Shown here: positions 24,016 through 32,877 of the stretch, piece by piece
How the letters are laid out: each line of letters begins with the position of its first letter
How positions within the stretch are numbered: position 1 is the stretch's first letter
Source of the DNA: Candidatus Alistipes intestinigallinarum
GTDB lineage: Bacteria; Bacteroidota; Bacteroidia; Bacteroidales; Rikenellaceae
Direction of reading: 5' to 3'
Length of the DNA: 50,230 nucleotides
Assembly: GCA_019115745.1 (NCBI GenBank)
Contig: DXDA01000023.1
Location: 1 to 50,230 of the forward strand
Notes under the pieces: generated by a model
What the model was told of the DNA's origin: nothing
The model's input: the letters and a program-made list of their open reading frames with translations, nothing else
Databases searched by the model: none
Made by a program: the position numbers and the translations under genes

Positions 24016-25314
24016 TTATTCGAAGACTACCTGGTCGCTGTTCCATTCACCCCCGGCATCTGGGTAAATAAAGGGACGCTGATCGCCGAACCGCTTCATA
24101 TTCAGATAGCTTTCGTAGAGATTGATCCCGTTGGCCGAACGTGTGGCCAGCGAGAAGGCGATGACCGACGGGTGGCGTTTGGTCGTATGGTACGAATTCT
24201 CCGCCCGCTCGATGTAGGCCTGCTGCCAGGCCGGATCGTTCGACGGATTGCCTCCCTTCTGCCGGGAATCGCCGCTGCGGCTCGTGTCGATGGGTGCCTG
24301 GGCAATTACGCAGAGCCCCTGCCCGTCGCAGAAATCGAGGAATGATTCGTTGACGGGTCCCGGCAGCAGCTTCAACGTGTTGTACCCCTGCTCGCGCAGC
24401 GCCGCGATGTCGTTTTCGGAGATCGTTCCCGGGACTTCGCGGACCCGGAGCGTGGCGGGCTGCCCGTTCAGCAGCAGACGCCCCTCCTTCACGTCGATCT
24501 CCCGGAATCCGAGCCGCAGCTCCATATACTCCACATAACGTCCTTCGTGCTGGGTTTTGAGCCGCAGGGTGTATTGCGTGGGGAGCTCGGGGCTCCAGAG
24601 CATATTGGCCGGAATGCGGGCCAGAAAACGCAACGTATCTTCACCGCGCATCTCCAGGGTAATATCCTTGTGGCCGGCGGCGGCGTTTTCGCCCGTCGGG
24701 GTGAGCAACTGGTAGTGGATGCGCGAGGTGCGGGGATTGAGCGCCTCGCTCTTGATGACCAGAGCCACTTCGGCCGTAGCGTCACCGTTTTCGCCGATCC
24801 GGGTTTTGGTCATCACGTCGCGGATGCGCAGCGTGGGCTGGCTCAGGAGCCAGATGCCGCCGAGCATCGGTTCGGGATTCTCCTTCCAGCTTTCGAGCAG
24901 GGCCGAGGGGGAGGGTTGCACGACCCGAATCTCGACCGTATTGCGGCCTTCGTGGACCAGTTTGGTGATATTGAACTCCGCGGGGGCGTTTCCGTCGGCG
25001 ACGTAGGCTGCCTCGCGGTCGTTGATGCGCAGTTCATACTCCCCGGATGCCTGTCCGATGTGGAGCAGCACCTGGCGGTTGGCCCAGGCGAAGGGTACGG
25101 TGAAGTTCGTGGAGAAGCGGTTTTCGTTGAGATTCCACTCTACCAGCCGGGTAAAATAGCGGTTGTCACCACCGTCGGCGGCTTCGGCGGCCTCGGCCGA
25201 GGGATAGGCGAGGAGTTCGCCGCGCGGGAGTTCGCGTCCGTGGGTGGGTACATACTCCTGCGCACAGAGCCCGCAGAGGGAAAAAAGCGCGATGGTTGAA
25301 AGGATCGTCCGCAT
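24016..25314 (-). CDS. GH2-like exported protein, probably catalytically inactive
   Basis: A 432-residue secreted protein with a signal peptide (MRTILSTIALFSLCGLCAQ), a GH2 sugar-binding jelly roll (about 25-185), an Ig-like GH2 middle domain (about 190-300) and the beginning of the TIM barrel. ATG at 25314 was chosen for the signal; the open frame continues upstream but overlaps the opposed gene at 25366. In active GH2 enzymes the acid/base lies in WSLGNES; here the aligned stretch is FSLATRS, with arginine R392 replacing the glutamate. The protein stops soon after, at GGEWNSDQVVFE, before the nucleophile region. It therefore resembles a truncated, degenerate beta-galactosidase, perhaps kept as a glycan-binding or structural protein, or decaying. 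The frame is intact with no internal stop. Confidence 0.75.
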   Translation of the reverse strand: MRTILSTIALFSLCGLCAQEYVPTHGRELPRGELLAYPSAEAAEAADGGDNRYFTRLVEWNLNENRFSTNFTVPFAWANRQVLLHIGQASGEYELRINDREAAYVADGNAPAEFNITKLVHEGRNTVEIRVVQPSPSALLESWKENPEPMLGGIWLLSQPTLRIRDVMTKTRIGENGDATAEVALVIKSEALNPRTSRIHYQLLTPTGENAAAGHKDITLEMRGEDTLRFLARIPANMLWSPELPTQYTLRLKTQHEGRYVEYMELRLGFREIDVKEGRLLLNGQPATLRVREVPGTISENDIAALREQGYNTLKLLPGPVNESFLDFCDGQGLCVIAQAPIDTSRSGDSRQKGGNPSNDPAWQQAYIERAENSYHTTKRHPSVIAFSLATRSANGINLYESYLNMKRFGDQRPFIYPDAGGEWNSDQVVFE

Positions 25315-25321
25315 AAGTTCG

Positions 25322-25329
25322 TATATTTG
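25322..25329 (+). promoter_or_regulatory. Candidate -7 box for the HsdR_N-type gene
   Basis: TATATTTG matches TAnnTTTG, 36 nt before the ATG at 25366. A TTG lies at 25296-25298, 23 nt upstream, slightly too far. On the opposite strand TATCTTTA (25344-25337) is a near match that may serve the GH2-like gene, so the two promoters would overlap. Confidence 0.5.
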
Positions 25330-25365
25330 TGCCCGGTAAAGATACGGAATTTTTTCGAGACTGCG

Positions 25366-25845
25366 ATGAACGGACTTCCCAAACTCAATTTTCCACCCAT
25401 CCGGCTGCGGGCCCGCCGTCGGGAGGGGACGGTCGAGGTGTGGGATTCCCTGCGGGGTATCTACCTGGTTCTCACGCCCGAGGAGTGGGTTCGCCAGCAT
25501 CTGATCGCCTGCCTGGTCACCTGCTGCGGGGCCCAGCCTACGCGCATCGTGCAGGAGTACGCCGTACCGCTCAACGGCCAGCCCCAGCGGGCCGATGTCG
25601 TGGTGGTGGACGATTCCGCACGCCCGTTGCTGCTTGCCGAGTGCAAGGCGCCGCACGTGAAGATCGACGGGCGGACACTTGCGCAGGCCGTTCGTTACAA
25701 TTCGGTGCTGGGGGCGCGCTACGTGGTGCTGACCAACGGCCTGTGCCACTATTGCTGCGAACTCCGCGACGGGGAGTACGTCCGGCTGCAGGCGTTCCCG
25801 CGCCTCAGCGAAGAGCCGGACCCGACTGCAGAGGCCCGGCCTTGA
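25366..25845 (+). CDS. Small HsdR N-terminal-type nuclease-fold protein
   Basis: A 159-residue stand-alone protein resembling the type I restriction enzyme R-subunit N-terminal domain (HSDR_N_2 type). The PD-(D/E)xK-like core is visible as D in QRADVVVVDD, followed by LLLAECKAP (E-x-K) and the later AQAVRYNSVLGARYVVLTNG. No helicase, methylase or specificity subunit is nearby, so it is not a restriction system. Bacteroidota commonly carry such short proteins as single housekeeping-type genes; the function is unknown. ATG at 25366 was chosen over a TTG at 25327 that lies within the promoter box. It converges on the LytTR regulator gene. Confidence 0.78.
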   Translation: MNGLPKLNFPPIRLRARRREGTVEVWDSLRGIYLVLTPEEWVRQHLIACLVTCCGAQPTRIVQEYAVPLNGQPQRADVVVVDDSARPLLLAECKAPHVKIDGRTLAQAVRYNSVLGARYVVLTNGLCHYCCELRDGEYVRLQAFPRLSEEPDPTAEARP

Positions 25846-25881
25846 GCTGCCGGCCCCTCTCCTTCACCCCCCCCCTCTTGG

Positions 25882-26622
25882 TCAGAGATTCCGGAAATTC
25901 TTGCGGATATACTCCTGAAACGCCTCCTTGTAGATCTCCCCGATCGGTATGTACTCCGTGTCGCTCAGATAGATACGTCCCTTGATGTAGGAGCGTATGG
26001 CCTTCAGATTGACGATGTAGGAGCGGTGCACGCGCATGAAGGAGTCCGCGGGCAGGGCGGTTTCCATGTTTTTGAGCCGGAAGAGCGTGGTGATGGTCGT
26101 TCCGTCGGCCAGATGCAGCCGGACGTATTCGCCTTCGCTCTCGATGTAGACGATGTCGGAGATCTTCACGAGCGAGACCTTGTAGTCGGCCTTCACCGAG
26201 ATGTACTCCCGGTCTTTGGGCAGGGCTTCGGAGTCGGGTTCCTGAGGCGTGCGCTGGTTGTGGCGCAGTTCGTAGAGTGAATTGGCCTTGGCGGCGGCCC
26301 GGCTGAAATCGGCGAAGCTGAAGGGCTTGAGCAGATAGTCCACGGCGTCGAGCTTGAACCCCTCGACGGCGTATTCGGAGTAGGCGGTCGTGAAGACGAC
26401 CATGGGTCGGTCGAGCAACCCGCGGACGAACTCCACGCCGCTCAGATCGGGCATGTTGATGTCCACGAAGATCAGGTCGGCCTTCTCGGCCGCGAGCCAT
26501 TGCTGGGCCTCGATGGCGTTGTTGAAGCGCGCCGCGAGCTCCAGATAGGGGATCTTGGCGATGTAGGATGCGATTTGACGCAGAGCCAGCGGCTCATCGT
26601 CGATAGCGATACATTTAAGCAT
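25882..26622 (-). CDS. LytTR-family response regulator
   Basis: A 246-residue two-component regulator. The N-terminal receiver domain has acidic residues D8-D9, phosphoacceptor D54 in FVDINMPD, and the conserved K in LLKPFS (near residue 107). The C-terminal LytTR DNA-binding domain (about 140-246) contains EGEYVRLHLADG and FMRVHRSYIVNL. It overlaps the sensor kinase gene by 8 nt and is translated after it. Target genes are not evident; the AgrA/AlgR/LytR class often controls surface or nutrient functions. Confidence 0.92.
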   Translation of the reverse strand: MLKCIAIDDEPLALRQIASYIAKIPYLELAARFNNAIEAQQWLAAEKADLIFVDINMPDLSGVEFVRGLLDRPMVVFTTAYSEYAVEGFKLDAVDYLLKPFSFADFSRAAAKANSLYELRHNQRTPQEPDSEALPKDREYISVKADYKVSLVKISDIVYIESEGEYVRLHLADGTTITTLFRLKNMETALPADSFMRVHRSYIVNLKAIRSYIKGRIYLSDTEYIPIGEIYKEAFQEYIRKNFRNL

Positions 26623-27685
26623 GAAGCGTCGGGATTTCGAGGTTTGCGGTGTAGGTTTCGTCGGTTTCGAGGATCTCCAGCGAATACCCTTTTTCGCCGT
26701 AGATCAGGGCGAGCCGTTTGCGGACGTTTTCGAGTCCGATTCCGGCTTCGTGCCGTTTGTCGGGGGCCGAGTGCCGGCTGTTCCGGACGGTTGCGAAGAC
26801 CTTTTCGTCGGCGTATGCGACCTGGATGTGGATGAACGAGGGGTGGTTGTAGCTGATTCCGTGCTTGAATGCGTTTTCGACAAAGACGATCAGCAGCAGG
26901 GGCGGGATCGACACCTGCTCGGGGAGGTTGCGGGGGGCCTCCAGCCGGATATCCACGTCGTCCGTGTAGCGGATGCGCATCAGCTCGATGTAGTTCTTCA
27001 GGAACTGGATGTCGTGATTCAGGGAGATGAGTTCGTGCCCCGACTCGTAGAGGACGTACCGCATCATCTTCGAGAGCTCGATCACGGCGCTTTTTGCCGA
27101 CTCCGCGTCTATATCGATCAGGGCGTGGATGTTGTTGAGCGTGTTCATGAAGAAGTGCGGGTTGATCTGGTACTTCAGATAGTCCATTTCGGCCTGGAGG
27201 TTCTGGCGTTTGAGGGCCTCCATCTGCTGTTCGTCGCGCATGGACTGGTAGATGAGCTTGATGCCGGTGTTGGCGCCGGTCATGAAGAACCCGAGGACGA
27301 CGTTCCAGTAGATTTCGAGGTTCGAGAACGAGGCCTGCCGGTATGCTTCCGAGATGTTGATGCTGGTCTGTGCGATGAGGTTGTCGGCGAGGTGCTTCTC
27401 GTAGATCTGCACGAGCCAGAATACGCCGATGATCAGGGCGAGGTCGCTGAGGAGGTATTTCCAGTATTTGCGGCGAAGCATGTACCTCGGGGCGAGGATC
27501 GTGTTGTGGATGAGGAAGATGATGAGGTAGGGAGCGATCTGCCTCCAGGCGATCAGGACGTTCTCCAGATTGATGTGCATCTCGGACATCATCTGCGAGT
27601 TGAGCACGGGAACCAGGATGATGGCCGCCCAGACCATCAGATAGAGGAGGTTTTCGCCTATGGCTTGTTTGCGGGAGATTTTCAT
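26615..27685 (-). CDS. LytS/YehU-type sensor histidine kinase
   Basis: A 356-residue membrane kinase. The N-terminal part contains about four membrane segments (around residues 12-31, 48-66, 79-96 and 124-142). A His_kinase domain follows, with the phosphoacceptor histidine in YQINPHFFMNTLNN and the N-box in LLIVFVENAFKHGI; the ATP lid is in AGIGLENVRKRL. There is no periplasmic sensor domain of any size, so the signal probably comes from the membrane. It pairs with the LytTR regulator whose start it overlaps. A near-consensus -7 box CATATTTG (27697-27690) ends only 4 nt before the ATG. Confidence 0.9.
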   Translation of the reverse strand: MKISRKQAIGENLLYLMVWAAIILVPVLNSQMMSEMHINLENVLIAWRQIAPYLIIFLIHNTILAPRYMLRRKYWKYLLSDLALIIGVFWLVQIYEKHLADNLIAQTSINISEAYRQASFSNLEIYWNVVLGFFMTGANTGIKLIYQSMRDEQQMEALKRQNLQAEMDYLKYQINPHFFMNTLNNIHALIDIDAESAKSAVIELSKMMRYVLYESGHELISLNHDIQFLKNYIELMRIRYTDDVDIRLEAPRNLPEQVSIPPLLLIVFVENAFKHGISYNHPSFIHIQVAYADEKVFATVRNSRHSAPDKRHEAGIGLENVRKRLALIYGEKGYSLEILETDETYTANLEIPTLHA

Positions 27686-27699
27686 GGGGCAAATATGGG

Positions 27700-27730
27700 A
27701 AAAAAGCCCGGTTTCTGCAAACCGGGCTTT
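27700..27730 (-). terminator. Terminator after the acyl-CoA synthetase gene
   Basis: Arms AAAGCCCGGTTT and AAACCGGGCTTT (12 bp, 27703-27714 with 27719-27730), loop of 4 nt, followed on the minus strand by six T residues. It isolates the two-component operon from the plsY-ligase unit. Confidence 0.92.
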
Positions 27731-27763
27731 GGGTGGCGGGAACTGCCCGCGGCGTGTGTACGC

Positions 27764-29464
27764 TTACTTGTTGAGCAGCGAGGGCTCGTAGAGATAGCGT
27801 TTGATGCTGCGTTTGGGGGTCTTCTCGAACTCGGTGGGGTAGATCACGATGTCGGAGACCCGTTCGTAGGCGGCCAATTGGGCGTTCAGCTCCTGAAGGT
27901 TCTTCTGCATGACCTGCGGGAGATCGGCCTTGTCGACTCCTTCGGAGTCGGCCAGTTCGTAGTCGGGCACGACCAGGGCCTTGAGGCGTCCGTTTCCGGC
28001 GTCGAGGACGAGGGATTCCAGAACAAGGTACATGTTGTTGAGTTTGTCCTCGATCTCTTCGGGGTAGATGTTCTGCCCGTTGCCCGAGAGGATCATGGTC
28101 TTCGAGCGTCCGCGGATGTAGAGCGTACCGTCGGGATCCATGGTTCCCATGTCGCCCGTATGGAGCCATCCGTCGGGATCGAGGACCTTTTCGGTTGCTT
28201 TTTCGTTCTTGTAATACCCCTTCATGACGTGCTCGCCGCGGACGAGAATCTCTCCGGCAACATGTTCGGGATCCGGGGAGTCGATCTTCACTTCGAGCAG
28301 ATCCTTGAGATAGCGGCCGCACGAAGCCTGTTTGAATTCGTTGTCGGGCGAGAAGCTGATGAGCGGGGCGCACTCGGTCATGCCGTACCCGATGGTGATC
28401 GGGAAGTGGATCTTGCGCAGGAAGGATTCGGTCTCCTGGTTCATGGGAGCCCCTCCGACGATGAAGATCGAGACGTTTCCGCCGAATGCATCCATGAGTT
28501 TCTTGCGGATGACGGAGTAGATGGCCGTATTGAGCAGGGGGATCTTCATGGCGATGGACATGGGTCCCTTTTCGAGCATGGGGAGGACCTGCTTGCGGTA
28601 GACCTTTTCGAGAATCATCGGCACGCAGCAGATGATCGTGGGTTTGACGACGCCCATGGCTTCGATGAGGATCTTCGGCGAGGGGATCCGTCCCAGGAGG
28701 GTGATGTGCCCTCCGACGGCCATCGGGGCGAGGAAATCGAAGGCGCATCCGTATGCGTGTGCCAGCGGCAGGAACGACAGGGTGCGTCCTCCGCGCTGGA
28801 AGTAGAGCTGTCCGGTCTGGGTGTTGAGGGCCGACATGGCGAAGACGACGTTTCCGGTGAGGTTGTTCACCGTGAGCATCACGCCCTTGGAGTATCCGGT
28901 TGTTCCGGAAGTGTAGTTCAGCAGGATGACGCGGTCGTTCGGAACGTCGGGGTATTTGATGTCGTTGACGCTGAATCCGCGGGGGTATTTCGAGCGGTAG
29001 TTCTTGAGGATGTCGCGCTGGAATTTCGTGAGGGCCTTTCCGTCCCGTTCATAGATGGCGTGGAAGTCGGTGAGCGAGAAGACGGCCTCGATCTGCCGGA
29101 TCTGATCCTCCTCGATGACGTCCCAGAAGTTGTCCCCGAGGAAGAGCAGCCGACTCTCGGAGTGGTTGATGATGTGGATGACGTCGGCGGGGGTGAAGTC
29201 CTGCAGGATGGGGACGATGACGGCTCCGTAGGTGATCGTGGCCAGGTAGGTGATGCACCAGCGGGGGTTGTTGCGACCGATCAGGGCGATTTTGTCACCC
29301 TGCTTGATTCCGGCCTTTTTGAAGAGGAGATGGAGTTTGGCGATCTCCTTGGCCATTTCGTAATAGGAGAAGGTTTCGTTCTTGAAGTAGTCGGTCAGGG
29401 CCGACATTTCGCGGTTTTCACGAAAACTCTTCTCGTATATCTTCAACAGATTTTCCTGTAACAT
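27764..29464 (-). CDS. Long-chain acyl-CoA synthetase (AMP-binding)
   Basis: A 566-residue member of the ANL adenylating superfamily. The P-loop-like motif is LLNYTSGTTGYSKGVML, the A5 region shows GYGMTECAPLIS, and the hinge and C-terminal motifs include GWLHTGDMGTMDPDGTLYIRGRSKTMI and TPKRSIKRYLY. It would activate fatty acids with ATP and CoA. It lies 50 nt after plsY on the same strand, a pairing that suits phospholipid synthesis or use of exogenous fatty acids. The exact acyl substrate is not determined. Confidence 0.88.
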   Translation of the reverse strand: MLQENLLKIYEKSFRENREMSALTDYFKNETFSYYEMAKEIAKLHLLFKKAGIKQGDKIALIGRNNPRWCITYLATITYGAVIVPILQDFTPADVIHIINHSESRLLFLGDNFWDVIEEDQIRQIEAVFSLTDFHAIYERDGKALTKFQRDILKNYRSKYPRGFSVNDIKYPDVPNDRVILLNYTSGTTGYSKGVMLTVNNLTGNVVFAMSALNTQTGQLYFQRGGRTLSFLPLAHAYGCAFDFLAPMAVGGHITLLGRIPSPKILIEAMGVVKPTIICCVPMILEKVYRKQVLPMLEKGPMSIAMKIPLLNTAIYSVIRKKLMDAFGGNVSIFIVGGAPMNQETESFLRKIHFPITIGYGMTECAPLISFSPDNEFKQASCGRYLKDLLEVKIDSPDPEHVAGEILVRGEHVMKGYYKNEKATEKVLDPDGWLHTGDMGTMDPDGTLYIRGRSKTMILSGNGQNIYPEEIEDKLNNMYLVLESLVLDAGNGRLKALVVPDYELADSEGVDKADLPQVMQKNLQELNAQLAAYERVSDIVIYPTEFEKTPKRSIKRYLYEPSLLNK

Positions 29465-29514
29465 GAGTAGGTATTTCGAAAGGTTTTAGGAACAGATGAT
29501 GTTTCCGCCGGGGC

Positions 29515-30255
29515 TTATTTCTTCCGCTCGTCCCCGTTGCTTGCGGCCTCGGGGTTCTGGAAGCTGTCCGTTTTGGATTCCGGGACGGTTTTCCCGTCGA
29601 CGATCTTCACGCGGTGCGGTTTCCAGACATAGATTTTGGATTCGGTTCCGGCCTTGAGTCGTTCGATGTTCTTGCGGTGCGTGTAGATGAGCAGGATGGC
29701 GATGACGAACGAGAAGACGACGAAGGGGATCGAACCGTTGACCTTGGGGGATATGAGCGTGAATGCGGGGAAGCAGCACCCGGCGATGATCGACGCCAGG
29801 GATACGTAGTGGAAGATCATCAGCACGACGAGCCAGACTCCGAAACACAGGAGCGCCACGGGGGGATAGATTCCGGTGACGGCTCCGACGAGCGTGGCGA
29901 CCCCTTTTCCGCCCCGGAATCCGGCGAAGATGGGGAAGATGTGCCCGAGCACGGCGGCGAACACGGCTCCGATCTTGAGGTTGATGAGGTCGTTGGCGCC
30001 GATCAGGTCGTCGTACTGCATGAGTTCGATGATCGTGACGGCGACGAATCCCTTGAGGAAATCGAGGGCGAAAACGGGCGCTGCGGCGCGTTTTCCGAGA
30101 ACGCGGAGCATGTTGGTTGTTCCGGCGTTTTTGGAGCCGTATTCCCGGATGTCGATCCCGTAATATTTCTTGCCGATCCACACGGCGCTCGGAATCGAGC
30201 CCAGCAGATAGGCGATGATAATCATGGTTGTGGCGGTATAAATAGTCAGAATCAT
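29515..30255 (-). CDS. plsY: Acyl-phosphate:glycerol-3-phosphate acyltransferase
   Basis: A 246-residue integral membrane enzyme that transfers the acyl group from acyl-phosphate to glycerol-3-phosphate, the first step of phospholipid synthesis. Signature stretches are YLLGSIPSAVWIGK, EYGSKNAGTTNMLRVLG and FRGGKGVATLVGA, with a third conserved loop at YTHRKNIERLKAGTE. ATG at 30255 was chosen because the family begins with this membrane segment; an upstream extension lacks similarity and crosses the promoter. The hydrophilic tail after about residue 205 is longer than in most PlsY. Confidence 0.93.
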   Translation of the reverse strand: MILTIYTATTMIIIAYLLGSIPSAVWIGKKYYGIDIREYGSKNAGTTNMLRVLGKRAAAPVFALDFLKGFVAVTIIELMQYDDLIGANDLINLKIGAVFAAVLGHIFPIFAGFRGGKGVATLVGAVTGIYPPVALLCFGVWLVVLMIFHYVSLASIIAGCCFPAFTLISPKVNGSIPFVVFSFVIAILLIYTHRKNIERLKAGTESKIYVWKPHRVKIVDGKTVPESKTDSFQNPEAASNGDERKK

Positions 30256-30282
30256 GCGTTTTTCGGTGTTTCGTTGTTTATG

Positions 30283-30290
30283 CAAATATA
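30283..30290 (-). promoter_or_regulatory. Candidate -7 box for plsY
   Basis: Minus-strand TATATTTG, 27 nt upstream of the plsY ATG. No clear -33 partner was seen. Confidence 0.5.
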
Positions 30291-30361
30291 ATGAAAAAAT
30301 CCGGTTCCGGAAGCGGAAGCCGAAAAAAGCGTCAGGATGGGCGCAAATCCGGAGAAATTCG

Positions 30362-30369
30362 TATCTTTG
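30362..30369 (+). promoter_or_regulatory. Candidate -7 box for the YitT-family gene
   Basis: TATCTTTG, 20 nt before the ATG at 30390. The -33 region (TGGG) is poor. Together with the plsY box it makes a compact divergent promoter region. Confidence 0.5.
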
Positions 30370-30389
30370 TACTCCAATATGGAAGATGT

Positions 30390-31379
30390 ATGAATACAAA
30401 GGCTTTACTCGAACCGATGGGCTCGTGGGCGTGGTGGCGCTCATGGTTTTTGATTTTCCTCGGCTGCTCGATCATGGGTACGGGGTTCGTACTGTTCATC
30501 AACCCCTATAATTTCGTACCGGGCGGAGTCTACGGTATGGGTATTGTCCTGCATAATCTTTTCCCGTCGATCCAGGTGGGAACCTTCGGCTACATGTTCG
30601 ACATTCCGCTGATGCTGATTGCGATGTTGATCTTCGGCGGCGGTTTCGGGACGCGGACGGTGCTGGCGGCGCTCTATACGCCGGGCTTCATGAACGTCCT
30701 CACGCGACTGGTCTACCCGACTCCGGAGGCGGTTGAGACGCTGGATCCGTCGCTGCTGCTGGGCGGCCGTCTGAACCTTTCGAACGACCTGTTGCTGACG
30801 TGCGTCATCGGCGCCGTGGTGATCGGCGTGGGCCAGGGCATCGTGGTGCGCCAGCAGGCCACGACGGGCGGTACGGACATCGTGGGGATGTTGTTGCAGA
30901 AATTCGTGGGGATCAAGTTCTCGACGGGTATCTTCCTGGCCGACGGATTTGTCGTGCTGTCGGGTCTTGCCGTGATCGGCTTCGGCCTCGGTACGGGCGA
31001 TGCGGCCTCGAACGGCTGGATGCTGACGCTCTACTCGCTCATCACGATCTATATCTCGTCGCGCGTGGTGGCCTACCTGCTCGACGGCGCCTCGTACGAC
31101 AAGCTGCTGTTCATCATCAGCGACCAGCACGATGAGCTGAAGCGGTTCATCATCGAGGATCTCGACCGGAGCGCCACCTACCTGAAGTCGCGGGGAATGT
31201 ATACGGACCAGGTCCGCGACATGATCTTCCTGGTGGTCAGCCGCAAGGAGGTTCACCTGGTCCAGAACAAGATCCGGGAGATCGACCCGCGGGCCTTCGT
31301 GGTGGTTACCGACGCCTACGAGACCTTTGGTGAGGGCTTCAAGCAGTTCCCGGACAAGAACCAGATCCAGGCCGAATAG
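30390..31379 (+). CDS. YitT-family membrane protein
   Basis: A 329-residue protein with five or six membrane segments and a C-terminal soluble DUF2179-type domain (about residues 230-305, DKLLFIISDQHDELKRFIIEDLDRS). Family features include FINPYNFVPGGVYGMGIVLHNL and the second repeat GQGIVVRQQATTGGTDIVGMLLQK. The function of YitT proteins is not established. ATG at 30390 was chosen because it follows the promoter box; the open frame upstream is polar, lysine- and arginine-rich and not family-like. miaB follows 109 nt downstream on the same strand without a visible terminator. Confidence 0.85.
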   Translation: MNTKALLEPMGSWAWWRSWFLIFLGCSIMGTGFVLFINPYNFVPGGVYGMGIVLHNLFPSIQVGTFGYMFDIPLMLIAMLIFGGGFGTRTVLAALYTPGFMNVLTRLVYPTPEAVETLDPSLLLGGRLNLSNDLLLTCVIGAVVIGVGQGIVVRQQATTGGTDIVGMLLQKFVGIKFSTGIFLADGFVVLSGLAVIGFGLGTGDAASNGWMLTLYSLITIYISSRVVAYLLDGASYDKLLFIISDQHDELKRFIIEDLDRSATYLKSRGMYTDQVRDMIFLVVSRKEVHLVQNKIREIDPRAFVVVTDAYETFGEGFKQFPDKNQIQAE

Positions 31380-31488
31380 CGCGCTCCGGAGGGGCCGGAC
31401 CGCGGGGCGGGGATGCGTTCCCGGGGGCTTTCTTCGGCTGGGAGGGGCCGCACCTGTCGCCGCGAACGGGAAAAAGAAACGGAAAACG

Positions 31489-32838
31489 ATGGAAATAAAT
31501 ACGAATACGCTGCGTCCCCTGCAGGGGGACGGGAAAAAACTCTTTGTCGAGACCTACGGCTGCCAGATGAATGTCGGCGATACGGAGATCGTGGTCTCGC
31601 TGATGCAACAGGAGGGATATGTCTATACGGAGCGGATCGACGAGGCGGATATCATCCTGATCAACACGTGCTCGATCCGTGACAATGCCGAACAGCGCAT
31701 CTGGGGACGCCTGGCCGAGATGAGGGGTCTGCGCCGCCGACACCCGGGGCTGATCGTGGGAATCCTGGGCTGTATGGCCGAACGTCTGCGCGAGAAGCTG
31801 CTCGAAGGGGCTTCGGGCGTGGACGTCGTGGCGGGCCCGGACGCCTACCGCGACCTGCCGCGCCTGGTGCGTGAGGCCGAGGCGGGCGGCAAGGGGGTCA
31901 ACGTCCTCCTCTCGACGGAGGAGACCTATGCCGAGATCGCTCCCGTGCGCCTGGACCGCAACGGCGTGAGCGCCTTCGTGGCGATCATGCGGGGCTGCAA
32001 CAACTTCTGCTCCTACTGCGTGGTGCCCTATACGCGGGGCCGCGAGCGGAGCCGTGATGCGGCGACGATCGTCGCCGAGGCCCGGAGCCTCTTCGACAAC
32101 GGCTACCGCGAGGTGACGCTCCTGGGGCAGAACGTCAACTCCTACCGCGCGGGCGATGTCGACTTTCCGGAGCTGCTGCGGCGCGTGGCGGAGATTTCGC
32201 CGCTGCTTCGCGTGCGGTTCGCCACGTCGCACCCCAAGGACATGAGCGACCGCCTGCTCGAAACGATGGCCTCGATGCCGAACATCTGCCGGTCGATCCA
32301 CCTTCCGGCGCAGTCGGGCTCGACGGCGATGCTCGAACGCATGAACCGCAAATATACGCGCGAATGGTACCTCGACCGTATTGCCGCCATCCGCCGCTAT
32401 CTGCCGGACTGCTCGATCACGACGGACCTCATTGCGGGCTTCTCGGGCGAGACCGAGGAGGAGCACCGCGAGACGCTGTCGCTGATGCGCGAGGTGGGTT
32501 ACGACTTCGCCTACATGTTCAAGTATTCGGAGCGCCCGGGGACCTTTGCGCAGAAACACCTGGGTGACGACGTGCCCGAGGAGGTGAAGTCGCGGCGCCT
32601 GCAGAAGATCATCGCGCTGCAGAACGAACTGGGTCTGGCAAGCTACCGCCGCGACGTGGGGCGGGAGTTCGAGGTGCTGGTCGAAGGGGTGTCGAAGCGT
32701 AACCCGAACCAGTTGTCGGGACGTACGTCGCAGAACAAGGTGGTGGTCTTCGACCGCGGCGACCACCGGATCGGCGAATACGTGCGGGTGCGCATTACGG
32801 GCTGTACGGCCGCCACGCTCTTCGGCGAGGCTCTGTGA
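31489..32838 (+). CDS. miaB: tRNA-2-methylthio-N6-isopentenyladenosine methylthiotransferase
   Basis: A 449-residue radical SAM methylthiotransferase that thiomethylates i6A37 in tRNAs reading UNN codons. The N-terminal UPF0004 domain has the three cluster cysteines in TYGCQMNVGD, NTCSIRDNA and LGCMAER. The radical SAM cysteines are in MRGCNNFCSYCVVPYTRGRERS, and a TRAM domain closes the protein. ATG at 31489 was chosen: it precedes the conserved start, while an upstream extension of the frame is low-complexity and arginine-rich. Probably cotranscribed with the DEAD-box gene 39 nt downstream. Confidence 0.95.
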   Translation: MEINTNTLRPLQGDGKKLFVETYGCQMNVGDTEIVVSLMQQEGYVYTERIDEADIILINTCSIRDNAEQRIWGRLAEMRGLRRRHPGLIVGILGCMAERLREKLLEGASGVDVVAGPDAYRDLPRLVREAEAGGKGVNVLLSTEETYAEIAPVRLDRNGVSAFVAIMRGCNNFCSYCVVPYTRGRERSRDAATIVAEARSLFDNGYREVTLLGQNVNSYRAGDVDFPELLRRVAEISPLLRVRFATSHPKDMSDRLLETMASMPNICRSIHLPAQSGSTAMLERMNRKYTREWYLDRIAAIRRYLPDCSITTDLIAGFSGETEEEHRETLSLMREVGYDFAYMFKYSERPGTFAQKHLGDDVPEEVKSRRLQKIIALQNELGLASYRRDVGREFEVLVEGVSKRNPNQLSGRTSQNKVVVFDRGDHRIGEYVRVRITGCTAATLFGEAL

Positions 32839-32877
32839 GGAAACGAAGCATGGAAAAATAAAAATTGAAGGACAACG

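Noticed and set aside
23833..25314. tRNA-Lys as an integration site for a mobile element
   Set aside because: No integrase and no repeat of the tRNA 3' end was found nearby; the tRNA has its own promoter and terminator.
25366..25845. Possible restriction-modification system
   Set aside because: Only the HsdR N-terminal-type domain is present; there is no helicase, methylase or specificity gene nearby.
25830..25860. Hairpin overlapping the stop of the HsdR_N-type gene as a bidirectional terminator
   Set aside because: The stem has an internal loop and no T run on either side; it may be chance in GC-rich DNA.
26621..29461. Long plus-strand open frame opposite the sensor kinase and acyl-CoA synthetase
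   Set aside because: No domain or signal; both genes on the other strand have full motif sets, so this is an antisense shadow.
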